A stretch of DNA of 8,209 nt from JBQTIP01 sp052388025 (GTDB lineage Bacteria; Actinomycetota; UBA4738; HRBIN12). Numbering within the stretch: the stretch's first letter is position 1; every line of letters starts with the position of its first letter. Made by a program: the position numbers and the translations under genes. The notes under the pieces are model-generated. The model was not told the origin of the DNA, did not search any database, and was given only the letters and a program-made list of their open reading frames with translations. The DNA lies in NCBI GenBank assembly GCA_052388025.1, contig JBQTIP010000274.1, positions 1-8,209 on the forward strand, given 5' to 3'. Positions 1-6,160 of the stretch are shown here, in pieces.

Positions 1-166
1 GGACGGGATTGTGTCCGGGCTCGGCCTCTCCGGCGACGGCCTGCGGCTGTACGTCGCGCTCGGCGACCGGGTGGCGGTGCTCGACCCCGCGACGGGCCAG
101 GAGCTCGCGGCGGTGCCGTTCTTCGGCGCCGACTCCATCATGCAGGTGGGCACGCTGGGAGCCTGA
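1..166 (+). CDS. C-terminal end of a beta-propeller (YVTN/WD-like) protein, partial
   Basis: Only the last 54 codons are in the window, read from base 2 to the TGA at 164-166. The translated tail contains LSGDGLRLYVALGDRVAVLD followed by PATGQELAAVPF. This is the usual shape of one beta-propeller blade: a 'sSDG-lYVa' strand, a 'VaVlDp-tG' strand and a turn. Such repeats are typical of secreted or surface YVTN/WD-like propeller proteins, but the substrate or partner cannot be told from one blade. Third positions are strongly G/C, as in the other genes. It converges on the minus-strand membrane-protein gene with only 24 bp between the two stops, and no obvious hairpin lies in that gap. The propeller call is an inference from a short fragment. 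Confidence 0.6.
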   Translation, partial: DGIVSGLGLSGDGLRLYVALGDRVAVLDPATGQELAAVPFFGADSIMQVGTLGA

Positions 167-190
167 TCCGCCAGGGCCGCCCCCTACCGC

Positions 191-1148
191 CTACGCGAGG
201 CCGGTGACGTACGCGGCGCGCCGCTCCTCGTCCAGGTCCCCGAATGGTTCCGGAGCCCCGGGAACGGTCCACACGTGGATCATCTCTTGCGTGATGGGCA
301 GGTTGATCGAGCCGACGGGGCAGCCGCCGAGCGGCGACGGGAGCCGCTCAACGCGGGCGGGATGAGCGAGACGCACACGGTCTCGTGGGCGTGCCACACG
401 GTGAGCGGGCCGCCGACGGCCGGTCCCGGTTCGCTCAACCCTTCCATCAAGAACAGGGCCCCGAGCAGGACCGGCCCCTGCGGCGTATGTGCGTAGACCA
501 ACGCCTCGGGCCGCTCGGGATCGAGCACCCGGCCGTCGCTCTCGTAGACAGAGTTGGCCGCATGGAAGTCGGTGCCGTGCATCCCGCGACGACGACCGTC
601 ACCGCGGCGGCCGACGCGGCGAACGCGCGCAGCCTGCCTCGTGACACCGGACGGACGACGAGGGCAAGCGCGGTCGCCTCAACGAGCTTCGTGACGAGAC
701 CCACCTGGTAGGGGAACTCGCCCGCCGCCATCGAGACCCACCAGCCGGCGATCGAGCCGAGGAGCACCAGCGCGGCCCGGGCGCGCCAGGTCCGGCCGAG
801 CACGAGGCGCCGGGCGACGAGCGCCAGAAGCGCGGCGTCGGCCAGGAAGGCCAGACTCAGGACCAGGCCGCCGTGGCCGATCGCCAGGGCAAGATGGATC
901 ACCGCCGAGCTCGCGAGGAGCCATACCAGGAACCGGCGGGCGGCGGGGAGCGCCCGATGGGCCTCGACCAGGCGCGCGGCGAGGCCGTCTCCGGCGGCCG
1001 CCCGCCGGCGCAGGAACCAGGCGAGGAGCGGGAGCACTGCGACTGCGACGAGGGCTCCGATGTGTTCGGGATAGACGTCGTAGAGGGGACTCCCCACTGC
1101 GCCCAATCCGGCGGCCGCCGACACGTGGAACAGGACCAGCTGCGTCAT
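191..1148 (-). CDS. Six-helix membrane protein with Cys/His-containing C-terminal domain; two apparent frameshifts
   Basis: The start is ATG at 1148, overlapping the upstream stop as TGATG; the stop is TAG at 191-193. The frame breaks twice. It changes near 583-585 (CCC run) and again near 344-345 (CC), each time as if one base were missing. Restoring both gives 960 nt, or 319 residues, and a continuous protein. Residues 1-190 hold about six hydrophobic segments (roughly 28-46, 74-93, 94-113, 125-142, 149-165, 175-189). The C-terminal ~130 residues are soluble and contain GTDFHAANSVYE, WHAHETVCVSLIPPALSG, GGCPVGSINLP and EMIHVWTVPGAPEPFGDL. The ordered His, Cys and Trp residues suggest an outward-facing metal- or cofactor-binding domain. 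I do not recognise a named family or function. Coding quality stays high in all three frame segments, so the breaks are either recent mutations or sequence errors. It is last in a minus-strand run after the four-helix protein and the kinase. Confidence 0.62.
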
Positions 1149-1605
1149 CAGAGGGTCGCTCCTTCGAGGGCCGGCACCTCGGCCCCGGCGGAGGCGGGAT
1201 CCGGACGAACGAGGCGCGAACGGCCCGCCCGCGAAGCAACACGATGACGGCCGCGGGGGCAACGAGCCGGGTCAGGAGCGGCACGAGCCCGAGTAGGGCA
1301 TGCGTCATGAGGAGGGCCAGGGTCAGGTCGACGAGCCCGCCGAGGAACACCCCCACCTCCGCCACGATCGTGAGACGGCGCGCCCAGCGAGCCCGCCGCC
1401 CGAGCCCCGCGGCCGTCGCCAGGGTGACCCCGGCAAAGAGGCCGGTCACGATCACTCCGGGAAGGGCGATGGGACCGACGAAGCTCAAGAAGAGCGCCGA
1501 CTCAAGCGTCGAGGCGACGAGGATGGCGCCCTGGACGAGGACGAGTACGCGAACGACCTCCACGAGATCGAGCGGCTTCGGTTCGCGTCGCTTGTGCGTT
1601 TCCAT
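1148..1605 (-). CDS. Small four-helix integral membrane protein, one apparent frameshift
   Basis: It starts at ATG 1605 (N-terminus METHKRREP), with a GAGGG ribosome-binding site just upstream. The initial frame shows four hydrophobic stretches at about residues 14-33, 48-67, 78-99 and 103-124, separated by basic loops such as GRRARWARR. After VRASFV, near 1201-1202, the original frame becomes Pro/Arg-rich and runs on as a shadow of the next gene. The neighbouring frame instead gives DPASAGAEVPALEGATL and a TGA at 1150-1148 that overlaps the next ATG. One missing C in the CC at 1201-1202 explains this and yields a 152-residue protein. The function is not recognised. The TGATG overlap implies translational coupling to the six-helix membrane protein, so the two may form a complex. 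The kinase stop lies 64 bp upstream, consistent with one transcript. Confidence 0.6.
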
Positions 1606-1669
1606 GCCCTCATCGTCGGCCGCGCCGATGAGGCCCGGGTGGGAACCCGACGAGAGGTCGATGAGACTT

Positions 1670-2751
1670 CTAGAGCTCGGCCGCCGGGAGAGCCGGCACC
1701 TCGACGGTGAGCACCGCCCCTCCCTCCGGTCGGTTCGACGCGCGGATCGACCCGCCGTGCGCCTCCGCGATCGAGCGGGCGATCGCGAGCCCGAGCCCGA
1801 CGCCGTCGTCCCCGGTCGCCCCCCCACGGTAGAACCGGTCGAAGATCCGCTCGAGGTCGCCGTCGGGGACGCCCGGCCCCCTGTCGGCGACGGACACGAT
1901 GGCACACCCGTCACGCGCGGCAACGGACAGATCGACATCGCCGCGGCCGTGCTTGAGGGCGTTGTCGACGAGGATCCGCAAGAGCCGTGTCAGCGCATCG
2001 CCGTCTCCGGCGACGACCGCAACGCCGTCGAGCGAGACCCGCACGGCCCGGTCCCCCCGCCTCGTCTTGCGGGCGACGTCGGAGGCGAGGAGCCCCACGT
2101 CGACCGGAACCGGCTCGACGGGCCGTCCGGCGTCGGCGCGGACCAGGGCGAGCCGACCTTCGACCAGCCGGCTCATGCGCTCGCTCTCGGCGGCGATGTC
2201 GGCGAGCGCCTCGGCCCGGTCCGTGGAACCCGCGTCGGGGTGCTCGATGAGGAAGCCCGCGTTGCTGCGAACCGTCGTGAGCGGGGAGCGGAGCTCGTGG
2301 GAGGCGTCGGCGACGAACCGACGCTGGGCCGCTAGCGCCTCCGCGAGGCGTTCGCGGGCGGACTGCAACCGCTCGAGCATCCCGTTGAAGCTCACCGTGA
2401 GAACGCCGACCTCGTCCTTGGTCCGGATCGCGGGGAGGCGCCGGCCCGGGTCGCCGGTCCGGCCGATCTCGTCGGCCGTCGCGGCGAGGTCCTTCAGCGG
2501 TCGGAGCGCCCGCCGCACCACGAGCCAGCTCACGATCACCACGGCGATGATCGTGACCACGCCCGAGAACACCAGGAAGGACGTGAGACCGGCGACCTGC
2601 TCTTCCGCGAACCTCGTCGAACGGCCGGCGACGGCGACCCCGCGCAGCCCGTCGCGCTGCCAGGGGCGTGCGTGGATCCGCAGCTCGACGTCCTCTCGGG
2701 GACGGATCGTGGCCGAGGAGCGGCCGCATCGGGCCTGCCGCTGGGCTGGGC
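1670..2751 (-). CDS. Sensor histidine kinase, N-terminally truncated
   Basis: This is a membrane histidine autokinase of two-component signalling. Convincing kinase sequence begins near 2730 with a sensor-domain tail (ELRIHARPW, GVAVAGRST). It continues with one transmembrane helix (about 2575-2515), a HAMP linker (RRALRPLKDLAATADEIG), the H-box FVADASHELRSPLTTVRSN (His codon 2297-2299), the N-box LVDNALKHG, the G1 box DRGPGVP, the F-box IFDRFYRG and the G2 box GVGLGLAIA, ending in TAG at 1670. All core ATP-binding motifs are present. The usual first transmembrane helix and most of the extracellular sensor are missing: none of the three minus-strand frames upstream shows a hydrophobic segment. 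The frame stays open to ATG 2842, but that part overlaps the zinc-finger gene and has poor third-position bias. A GTG at 2572 would give about 300 residues starting in the membrane helix. No response-regulator gene is adjacent. I place the left-over gene after the zinc-finger stop; the real start is unresolved. Confidence 0.75.
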
Positions 2752-2946
2752 CTAGGCGCGGTAGAGAGCGTGCCGGTACGAAGGCGTTGTGTGAAGCGAG
2801 CAGCTGCTCGCGGAATTGTAGGTCGATAGGATCGTCGAGCATCCGACCCGGTCGCACACCCGTCCCAGGGCCGCGCGGGAGGAGGCCTCTCTCCCCCGGT
2901 CCGGCGGGCCGATCTGCGCACCGCCCCTGCCGCTGGGTCTCGCCAT
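2752..2946 (-). CDS. Small zinc-finger-like protein (C-x4-C ... C-x2-H)
   Basis: This is a 64-residue protein from ATG 2946 to TAG 2752. The start is chosen because GAGGAGGAG (2961-2953) sits 6 nt upstream, an excellent ribosome-binding site. An in-frame ATG at 2973 would add nine residues (MSTNEEEPS) but has no such site. The N-terminal half is Gly/Arg/Pro-rich and probably disordered. The C-terminal half contains CDRVGCSTILSTYN and then CSLHTTPSYRHALYR. Cys31, Cys36, Cys49 and His52 are spaced as C-x4-C-x12-C-x2-H, a plausible single zinc site. From memory, a 'C..GC.T.LS.YN....C..H' pattern recurs in small or DNA-binding actinobacterial proteins, but I cannot check this here. Third-position G/C content is clearly higher in this frame than in the overlapping kinase frame. 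The role is unknown, possibly a regulator. It lies immediately before the truncated kinase. Confidence 0.62.
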   Translation of the reverse strand: MARPSGRGGAQIGPPDRGREASSRAALGRVCDRVGCSTILSTYNSASSCSLHTTPSYRHALYRA

Positions 2947-3252
2947 CGACGGCTCCTCCTCGTTCGTGGACATGGTGATCCGTGGGGGCGAGGGGCGGGT
3001 GGAGCCGACAAGACGCCACCGGTCGGTCGCTCGACGCGAACCCTCGGGCCGGCGCCCGAGGAGTCAACTGTACACGCCCGGACCTCTCGGCCGTCGGCCC
3101 TCGTTCACCGCCCCCGGGTATGGTGAGGCTGAGGGCACCGATCGCGGTTCGCTTCGAGCAGTTCCCTCTCCCCTCATCCAACTCGGGGAACCGGTGGCGG
3201 GTGCACCTTGAGCGGGCGTAGAGTTCGTGCACCACTACAGGGGAGGTAGGTC
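2947..3252. other. Non-coding divergent spacer between zinc-finger and GYD genes
   Basis: Open frames exist on both strands here, but none shows a recognisable domain, a ribosome-binding site with a start, or the expected codon bias. The Arg/Pro-rich translations look like GC-rich non-coding sequence. The spacer must hold the divergent promoters for the minus-strand block and the GYD gene. On the minus strand the only consensus-like element is TTGACT at 3067-3062, without a convincing -10 box 17 bp downstream. A TGTACA palindrome lies at 3070-3075. The zinc-finger ribosome-binding site is at 2953-2961. No tRNA-like cloverleaf or riboswitch was recognised. Confidence 0.5.
3219..3224 (+). promoter_or_regulatory. 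Putative -10 box (TAGAGT) of the GYD gene
   Basis: TAGAGT fits the TAnnnT -10 pattern and would place transcription start near 3231, giving a leader of about 22 nt that contains the GGGGAGG ribosome-binding site (3240-3246). No -35 consensus is present at the right spacing: TTGAGC at 3208-3213 is too close. The call rests on position and on the hexamer only. Confidence 0.35.
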
Positions 3253-3573
3253 ATGGCGAAGTACCTCTGGCAGGCGTCCTACTCGGTCGAGGGTGCGAAA
3301 GGCCTTCTCAAGGAGGGCGGCACCAGCCGGCGGGCCACGATCCAGCAGCTCATCAAAGAGATCGGCGGGACCGTCGAGAGCTTCTACTACGCCTTCGGTG
3401 ACGACGATGTCTACGTCATCGCGGACGTCCCGGACAACGTGACCGCGGCCGCCCTAAGCCTGACGGTCGCCGCGGCGGGCGCGGTCCGGATCAAGACGAC
3501 GGTGCTGCTCACTCCCGAGGAAATTGACGACGCTACCCACAAGTCCGTCGCGTATCGCCCGCCGGGAGCCTGA
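3253..3573 (+). CDS. GYD domain-containing protein
   Basis: A 106-residue protein starts at ATG 3253, with GGAGG (3242-3246) 6 nt upstream, and ends in TGA at 3571-3573. It opens with MAKYLWQASYSVEGAKGLLK and continues TSRRATIQQLIKEIGGTVES, then FYYAFGDDDVYVIADVPDN and a second Ala-rich helix with an edge strand (VRIKTTVLLTPEEID). This is the pattern of the GYD family, a roughly 100-residue ferredoxin-like alpha/beta fold common in bacteria. Length and all secondary-structure elements match the complete domain. Family members are small cytosolic proteins of unknown biochemical function. The gene stands alone: a GC-rich hairpin follows it and the next gene has its own promoter. Confidence 0.85.
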   Translation: MAKYLWQASYSVEGAKGLLKEGGTSRRATIQQLIKEIGGTVESFYYAFGDDDVYVIADVPDNVTAAALSLTVAAAGAVRIKTTVLLTPEEIDDATHKSVAYRPPGA

Positions 3574-3593
3574 TCCGAGTCTCTGGACGCAGG

Positions 3594-3622
3594 CACCGGT
3601 CCGGCCCGGGGCGCCGGCGGTG
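3594..3622 (+). terminator. GC-rich hairpin after the GYD gene
   Basis: CACCG-GT-CCGGC (3594-3605) pairs with GCCGGCGGTG (3613-3622) around a 7-nt loop, giving two 5-bp helices interrupted by a GT bulge. It begins 20 nt after the GYD stop and ends before the next promoter. There is no U-tract, so it may be a weak or factor-assisted terminator, or a chance structure in GC-rich DNA. Confidence 0.3.
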
Positions 3623-3633
3623 ATCCACGCGAC

Positions 3634-3639
3634 TATCCT
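3634..3639 (+). promoter_or_regulatory. -10 box (TATCCT) positioned for a leaderless PAC2 transcript
   Basis: TATCCT fits TAnnnT. Its last base lies at -7 if transcription starts at 3646, which is exactly the first base of the GTG start codon. No Shine-Dalgarno sequence precedes that GTG. Leaderless mRNAs of this layout are common in actinobacteria. No clear -35 element is visible near 3611-3616. Confidence 0.5.
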
Positions 3640-3645
3640 TGGCTG

Positions 3646-4509
3646 GTGGCGCTCTACCGGCTCAGCGGCCCGACCGAGTTCATCGCACCGGTCCTGATCG
3701 CGGCCTTCGACGGCTGGATCGACGCCTCGGGGGCGGCGACGGGTGCCACCGCCCAGATCGGCGGCGAGGGTGACGTGGTCGCATCCTTCGTCGGCGATCT
3801 CTTGTTCGATTACCGGGCTCGCCGACCGGTCCTCGACGTGGTGGACGGCACGCTCACCGAGCTCGTCTGGCCCGAGCTCGCCCTCCGGCGGAGTCACATT
3901 GGCGGGCGCGACCTTCTGGTCCTCTTCGGGCCCGAGCCCGACTTCCGCTGGAAGGAACTCGGACACGACGTTCTCGAGCTGGCCCTGCGGCTGGGCGTAG
4001 TGGAGTGGATCAGCCTCGGCGCGATCCCCGCCGCAGTGGCGCACACGCGGCCGGTCCCGGTGCTCGCGACCGCATCGAAGCCCGGCCTGCTTCGCGAGGA
4101 TCAGCCGCAGGGCCCCGAGGGTCTGCTCCGCGTTCCATCCGCCGCGCTGAGCGTCGTGGAACTCGCCGTCAGCGGGAGCGGCATCCCCGCCGTCGGGTTC
4201 TACGCCCAGGTGCCGCACTACGTCGGCGGGCCCTATTCGGCCGCCACGATCGCGCTCCTCGAGCACATGGGCCGCCACCTCGGCGTCGAGATCCCTCTAG
4301 GCGACTTGGCCGAGGAGGCCCACTCGCAACGTTCCCGGCTCGACGGGGCGGTCGCCTCCCAGCCCGAGGCCAAAGCCTACCTCGAGCGGCTGGAGTCGCT
4401 TCCCGGAGACGAGCGCATCCCTTCGGGCGAGGAGATCGCCTCGGAGATCGAGCGGTACCTCCGAGGCGAGACCGGCGGCGAAGGCCCGAGCCGCTTCGAA
4501 GAGCGCTGA
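3646..4509 (+). CDS. PAC2 family protein
   Basis: A 287-residue protein runs from GTG 3646 to TGA 4507-4509. The N-terminus reads LIAAFDGWIDASGAATGA, the typical opening of the PAC2 (proteasome assembly chaperone-like) family, in which 'aF.gW.DAg.aa' is the most recognisable segment. It continues with DLLFDYRARRPVLDVVDG, RDLLVLFGPEPDFRW, a central 'isLGAIPAAVAHTRPVPV', and VGFYAQVPHYVGGPYSAATI, all hallmarks of actinobacterial PAC2 proteins. The last ~60 residues are charged and helical. Homologues are soluble cytosolic proteins. Eukaryotic relatives assist proteasome assembly, but the bacterial role is not established and I infer no specific one. The start has no ribosome-binding site and appears leaderless. 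The gene ends 21 bp from the convergent acetyltransferase. Confidence 0.85.
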   Translation: MALYRLSGPTEFIAPVLIAAFDGWIDASGAATGATAQIGGEGDVVASFVGDLLFDYRARRPVLDVVDGTLTELVWPELALRRSHIGGRDLLVLFGPEPDFRWKELGHDVLELALRLGVVEWISLGAIPAAVAHTRPVPVLATASKPGLLREDQPQGPEGLLRVPSAALSVVELAVSGSGIPAVGFYAQVPHYVGGPYSAATIALLEHMGRHLGVEIPLGDLAEEAHSQRSRLDGAVASQPEAKAYLERLESLPGDERIPSGEEIASEIERYLRGETGGEGPSRFEER

Positions 4510-4519
4510 CGCCTACATC

Positions 4520-4540
4520 CGCCGGGAGACCTACCCGGCG
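4520..4540. terminator. Perfect hairpin between convergent PAC2 and acetyltransferase genes
   Basis: CGCCGGG (4520-4526) and CCCGGCG (4534-4540) form a perfect 7-bp stem around the loop AGACCTA. The loop contains the acetyltransferase stop codon (4531-4533, minus strand). Its position between convergent ends suits a bidirectional terminator. Neither side has a U-tract, so the function is inferred from placement. Confidence 0.4.
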
Positions 4541-5391
4541 TCCTCGAAGACGTACTCGGCCGAGTCGCAGATCGGCTCGTACCCGATGACCTGATAGATG
4601 CTGTTGGAGGTCGGGTTCGCAAGATCCGTGTACAGGAAGCAGAACCGATTCCCCTCGTCGAGGAGCCTGACGCTGAGGGCCGCGACAAGGGCCGTCGCGT
4701 AGCCGCGCCTTCGGTCCTCGGGCGGCGTGTAGACGGGGCCGACCCGCACGCCGTTCGGCGTTTGGCCGGCGTGCCCTGCGAGCGACACCGGTCGCCCGTC
4801 CTCCCAGAGGAAGAGACCACCGCCACCGTCTCCGAGACGGAGATCGAGGGTCCGCGCGGTCCTTTCGTCGTCCTCGTCGTCGAGCGCCTCCTTCGTGAAG
4901 GCCGAGACCCACAACCGTAGGAGGTCTCGGTCCTGCCCGGTCGCTGGACGCATCCCGCCGTTCACGCCGGGGATCTCCCGCACCGATGTCAGCTGGTAGA
5001 TTCGCTGGGCCATGCGCTGATGCCCGCGGGCACCGCTCACCTTCTCCCACGCGCCGACGAACTCCTGGACCTCGGGAACGGCGCCGGTGACGCCCGGAAG
5101 CGCCACGCCTTCATCATGCAGCGTCCGCGCGAGCAGACCCAGGGCGCCCTCCGCGGTCGGCTGAGTGACGACGAGGTTGTACGGCGGTGTCATCAGGGCC
5201 GCCGCGACCGGTTCCCCATCGTCTTCGACCAGCCAGAGGGAGAACTCGGCGTACGCACCCTGATGCTCGATGAGCGAGTCACAGATCCCGAAGTGGAGAT
5301 TGTGCCGTGCTTCGTCCCGAAGAAGATGCTGCGCGACCCGCCCGAGAAACACGGCCGGCTCCCCTACACGCTCGACACGCATCCCGTTCAC
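4531..5391 (-). CDS. GNAT family N-acetyltransferase
   Basis: A 286-residue protein starts at GTG 5391, with GGAGG (5400-5396) 4 nt upstream; ATG 5382 is an alternative start. The stop is TAG at 4531-4533. The C-terminal GNAT fold is clear. Motif A reads VGPVYTPPEDRRRGYATALV (about residues 217-236), with the R-x-x-G-x-A acetyl-CoA pyrophosphate-binding loop. Motif B reads FLYTDLANPTSNSIYQVIGY (about 252-271). The N-terminal ~140 residues (LGRVAQHLLRDEARHNLHFG and following) form a degenerate first GNAT-like lobe, as in two-lobed acetyltransferases of similar length. It should transfer an acetyl group from acetyl-CoA to an amine. The substrate cannot be assigned. It is divergent from the flavoprotein gene and convergent with PAC2, so it is probably monocistronic. 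Confidence 0.87.
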   Translation of the reverse strand: MNGMRVERVGEPAVFLGRVAQHLLRDEARHNLHFGICDSLIEHQGAYAEFSLWLVEDDGEPVAAALMTPPYNLVVTQPTAEGALGLLARTLHDEGVALPGVTGAVPEVQEFVGAWEKVSGARGHQRMAQRIYQLTSVREIPGVNGGMRPATGQDRDLLRLWVSAFTKEALDDEDDERTARTLDLRLGDGGGGLFLWEDGRPVSLAGHAGQTPNGVRVGPVYTPPEDRRRGYATALVAALSVRLLDEGNRFCFLYTDLANPTSNSIYQVIGYEPICDSAEYVFEDAG

Positions 5392-5407
5392 GATGCCTCC
5401 TCTACGA

Positions 5408-5413
5408 AGCCTA
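5408..5413 (-). promoter_or_regulatory. Putative -10 box (TAGGCT) of the acetyltransferase gene
   Basis: On the minus strand TAGGCT (5413-5408) lies just upstream of the GGAGG ribosome-binding site and would start transcription near 5401, leaving about a 10-nt leader. A -35 element is not clear. The 71-bp gap to the divergent gene must contain both promoters. Confidence 0.35.
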
Positions 5414-5449
5414 TCGCGGCGGTCCCGAACTCCCGCCGGCGCCGACCGG

Positions 5450-5455
5450 TAGCAT
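5450..5455 (+). promoter_or_regulatory. -10 box (TAGCAT) for a near-leaderless flavoprotein transcript
   Basis: TAGCAT fits TAnnnT and ends 7 nt before ATG 5463, placing transcription start within a base or two of the start codon. No Shine-Dalgarno sequence lies between them (TCCCGCC). The arrangement matches that in front of the PAC2 gene. Confidence 0.45.
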
Positions 5456-5462
5456 TCCCGCC

Positions 5463-6125
5463 ATGTCGATCGAGGGATCCCCTCCGAGCGAGCGCACGCA
5501 GGTAAGGCGCCTACCCGAACGCGGCAGGTACGACCGCGAAACCGTCTACTCGATCCTCGACGAGGGTCTGTTCTGTCACGTCGCCTACATCGTCGATGAC
5601 CAGCCCCGCGTCATTCCCACGATCCACGCTCGCGTCGGCGACACGCTGTACTTCCACGGGTCGCAGGCGAGCCGCACCCTGCGCTCGCTGCGGGAAGGCA
5701 CCGAGGTCTGCGTGGCGGTAACGATCCTCGACGGGCTCGTCGTCGCGCGCTCGGGGTTCCACTCCTCGATGAACTACCGCTCGGTCGTGGTGTTCGGCCG
5801 CGCGAGGGAGGTCACCGACCCCGACGAGAAGCTCGCCGCGCAGGACGCGCTGGTCGAACACGTGATCCCCGGGCGCTCCGCCGACGTCCGTCCCCCAACG
5901 GAGGCCGAGCTGAAGCAGACCATGCTGGTCGCGATCCCCCTGGACGAAGCCTCTGCGAAGGTCCGCACCGGTCCGCCGAAGGACGATCCCGAGGACTACG
6001 AGCTCCCGATCTGGGCGGGGGTCCTTCCGCTCAAGCTGGTGCCGCGGCCTCCGGTCGCCGACACAAGGCTCCTCCCGGGCCTGGAGACCCCTGCGAACGT
6101 GAGGCGCTACCGCCGCCCGATCTGA
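5463..6125 (+). CDS. Pyridoxamine 5'-phosphate oxidase family (FMN-binding split-barrel) protein
   Basis: A 220-residue protein runs from ATG 5463 to TGA 6123-6125. The open frame extends upstream to 5307, but that part is antisense to the acetyltransferase gene and coding bias begins at 5463. Residues 20-55 (GRYDRETVYSILDEGLFCHV, then DDQPRVIPTIHA) give the N-terminal helix and first barrel strands. GDTLYFHGSQASRTLRSL (59-76) is the flavin-phosphate contact region typical of this group. SMNYRSVVVFGRAREV (102-117) is the conserved mid-barrel strand, and EDYELPIWAGVLPLKLV the C-terminal strand. The family also includes NimA-like and other flavin-nucleotide-binding proteins and is usually distinct from true PdxH, so I do not assign vitamin B6 synthesis. 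It is probably a cytosolic FMN or F420 reductase-type enzyme with an unknown substrate. Confidence 0.85.
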   Translation: MSIEGSPPSERTQVRRLPERGRYDRETVYSILDEGLFCHVAYIVDDQPRVIPTIHARVGDTLYFHGSQASRTLRSLREGTEVCVAVTILDGLVVARSGFHSSMNYRSVVVFGRAREVTDPDEKLAAQDALVEHVIPGRSADVRPPTEAELKQTMLVAIPLDEASAKVRTGPPKDDPEDYELPIWAGVLPLKLVPRPPVADTRLLPGLETPANVRRYRRPI

Positions 6126-6131
6126 AGCCGG

Positions 6132-6160
6132 TTGACACTCCGGTCCCCGGGGGGTATATA
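6132..6160 (+). promoter_or_regulatory. Near-consensus promoter of the padR-ino1 operon
   Basis: A perfect -35 TTGACA (6132-6137) is followed by a 17-bp spacer and TATATA (6155-6160), with predicted transcription start near 6167. It begins 6 bp after the flavoprotein stop. The -10 region and start site lie inside the AT-rich repeat array, so a protein bound there would block RNA polymerase. It is the strongest promoter-like sequence in the window. Confidence 0.7.

Noticed and set aside
679..1146. Continuation of the four-helix protein frame far past 1200
   Set aside because: After 1200 the frame turns Arg/Pro-rich and runs antiphase to the six-helix protein. The neighbouring frame gives a better tail and a stop overlapping the next start.
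1244..2335. Long plus-strand open frame of 363 codons
   Set aside because: It is antisense to the four-helix protein and the histidine kinase, whose motifs are unmistakable on the minus strand. Its translation is Arg/Pro/Asp-rich with no domain, as expected of a GC-rich shadow frame.
2752..2842. tRNA-like stretch (GGTAGAGAGC on the plus strand)
   Set aside because: No acceptor stem, anticodon arm or GGTTCRANNCC T-loop could be built, and the segment codes for the zinc-finger protein on the other strand.
1911..3011. Minus-strand open frame of 366 codons over the kinase and zinc-finger genes
   Set aside because: It is Arg-rich, lacks any motif and is in a different frame from both recognised genes.
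3208..3213. TTGAGC as a -35 box for the GYD gene
   Set aside because: It is only 5 bp from TAGAGT, and 17 bp downstream of it there is no -10-like hexamer.
3454..4278. Minus-strand open frame of 274 codons opposite GYD and PAC2
   Set aside because: The plus-strand genes have clear family signatures; this frame is their antisense shadow.
6145..6152. CCCCGGGG palindrome in the promoter spacer
   Set aside because: It is only 8 bp, G/C only, and expected by chance in this composition. It lies between the -35 and -10 boxes and has no partner site.
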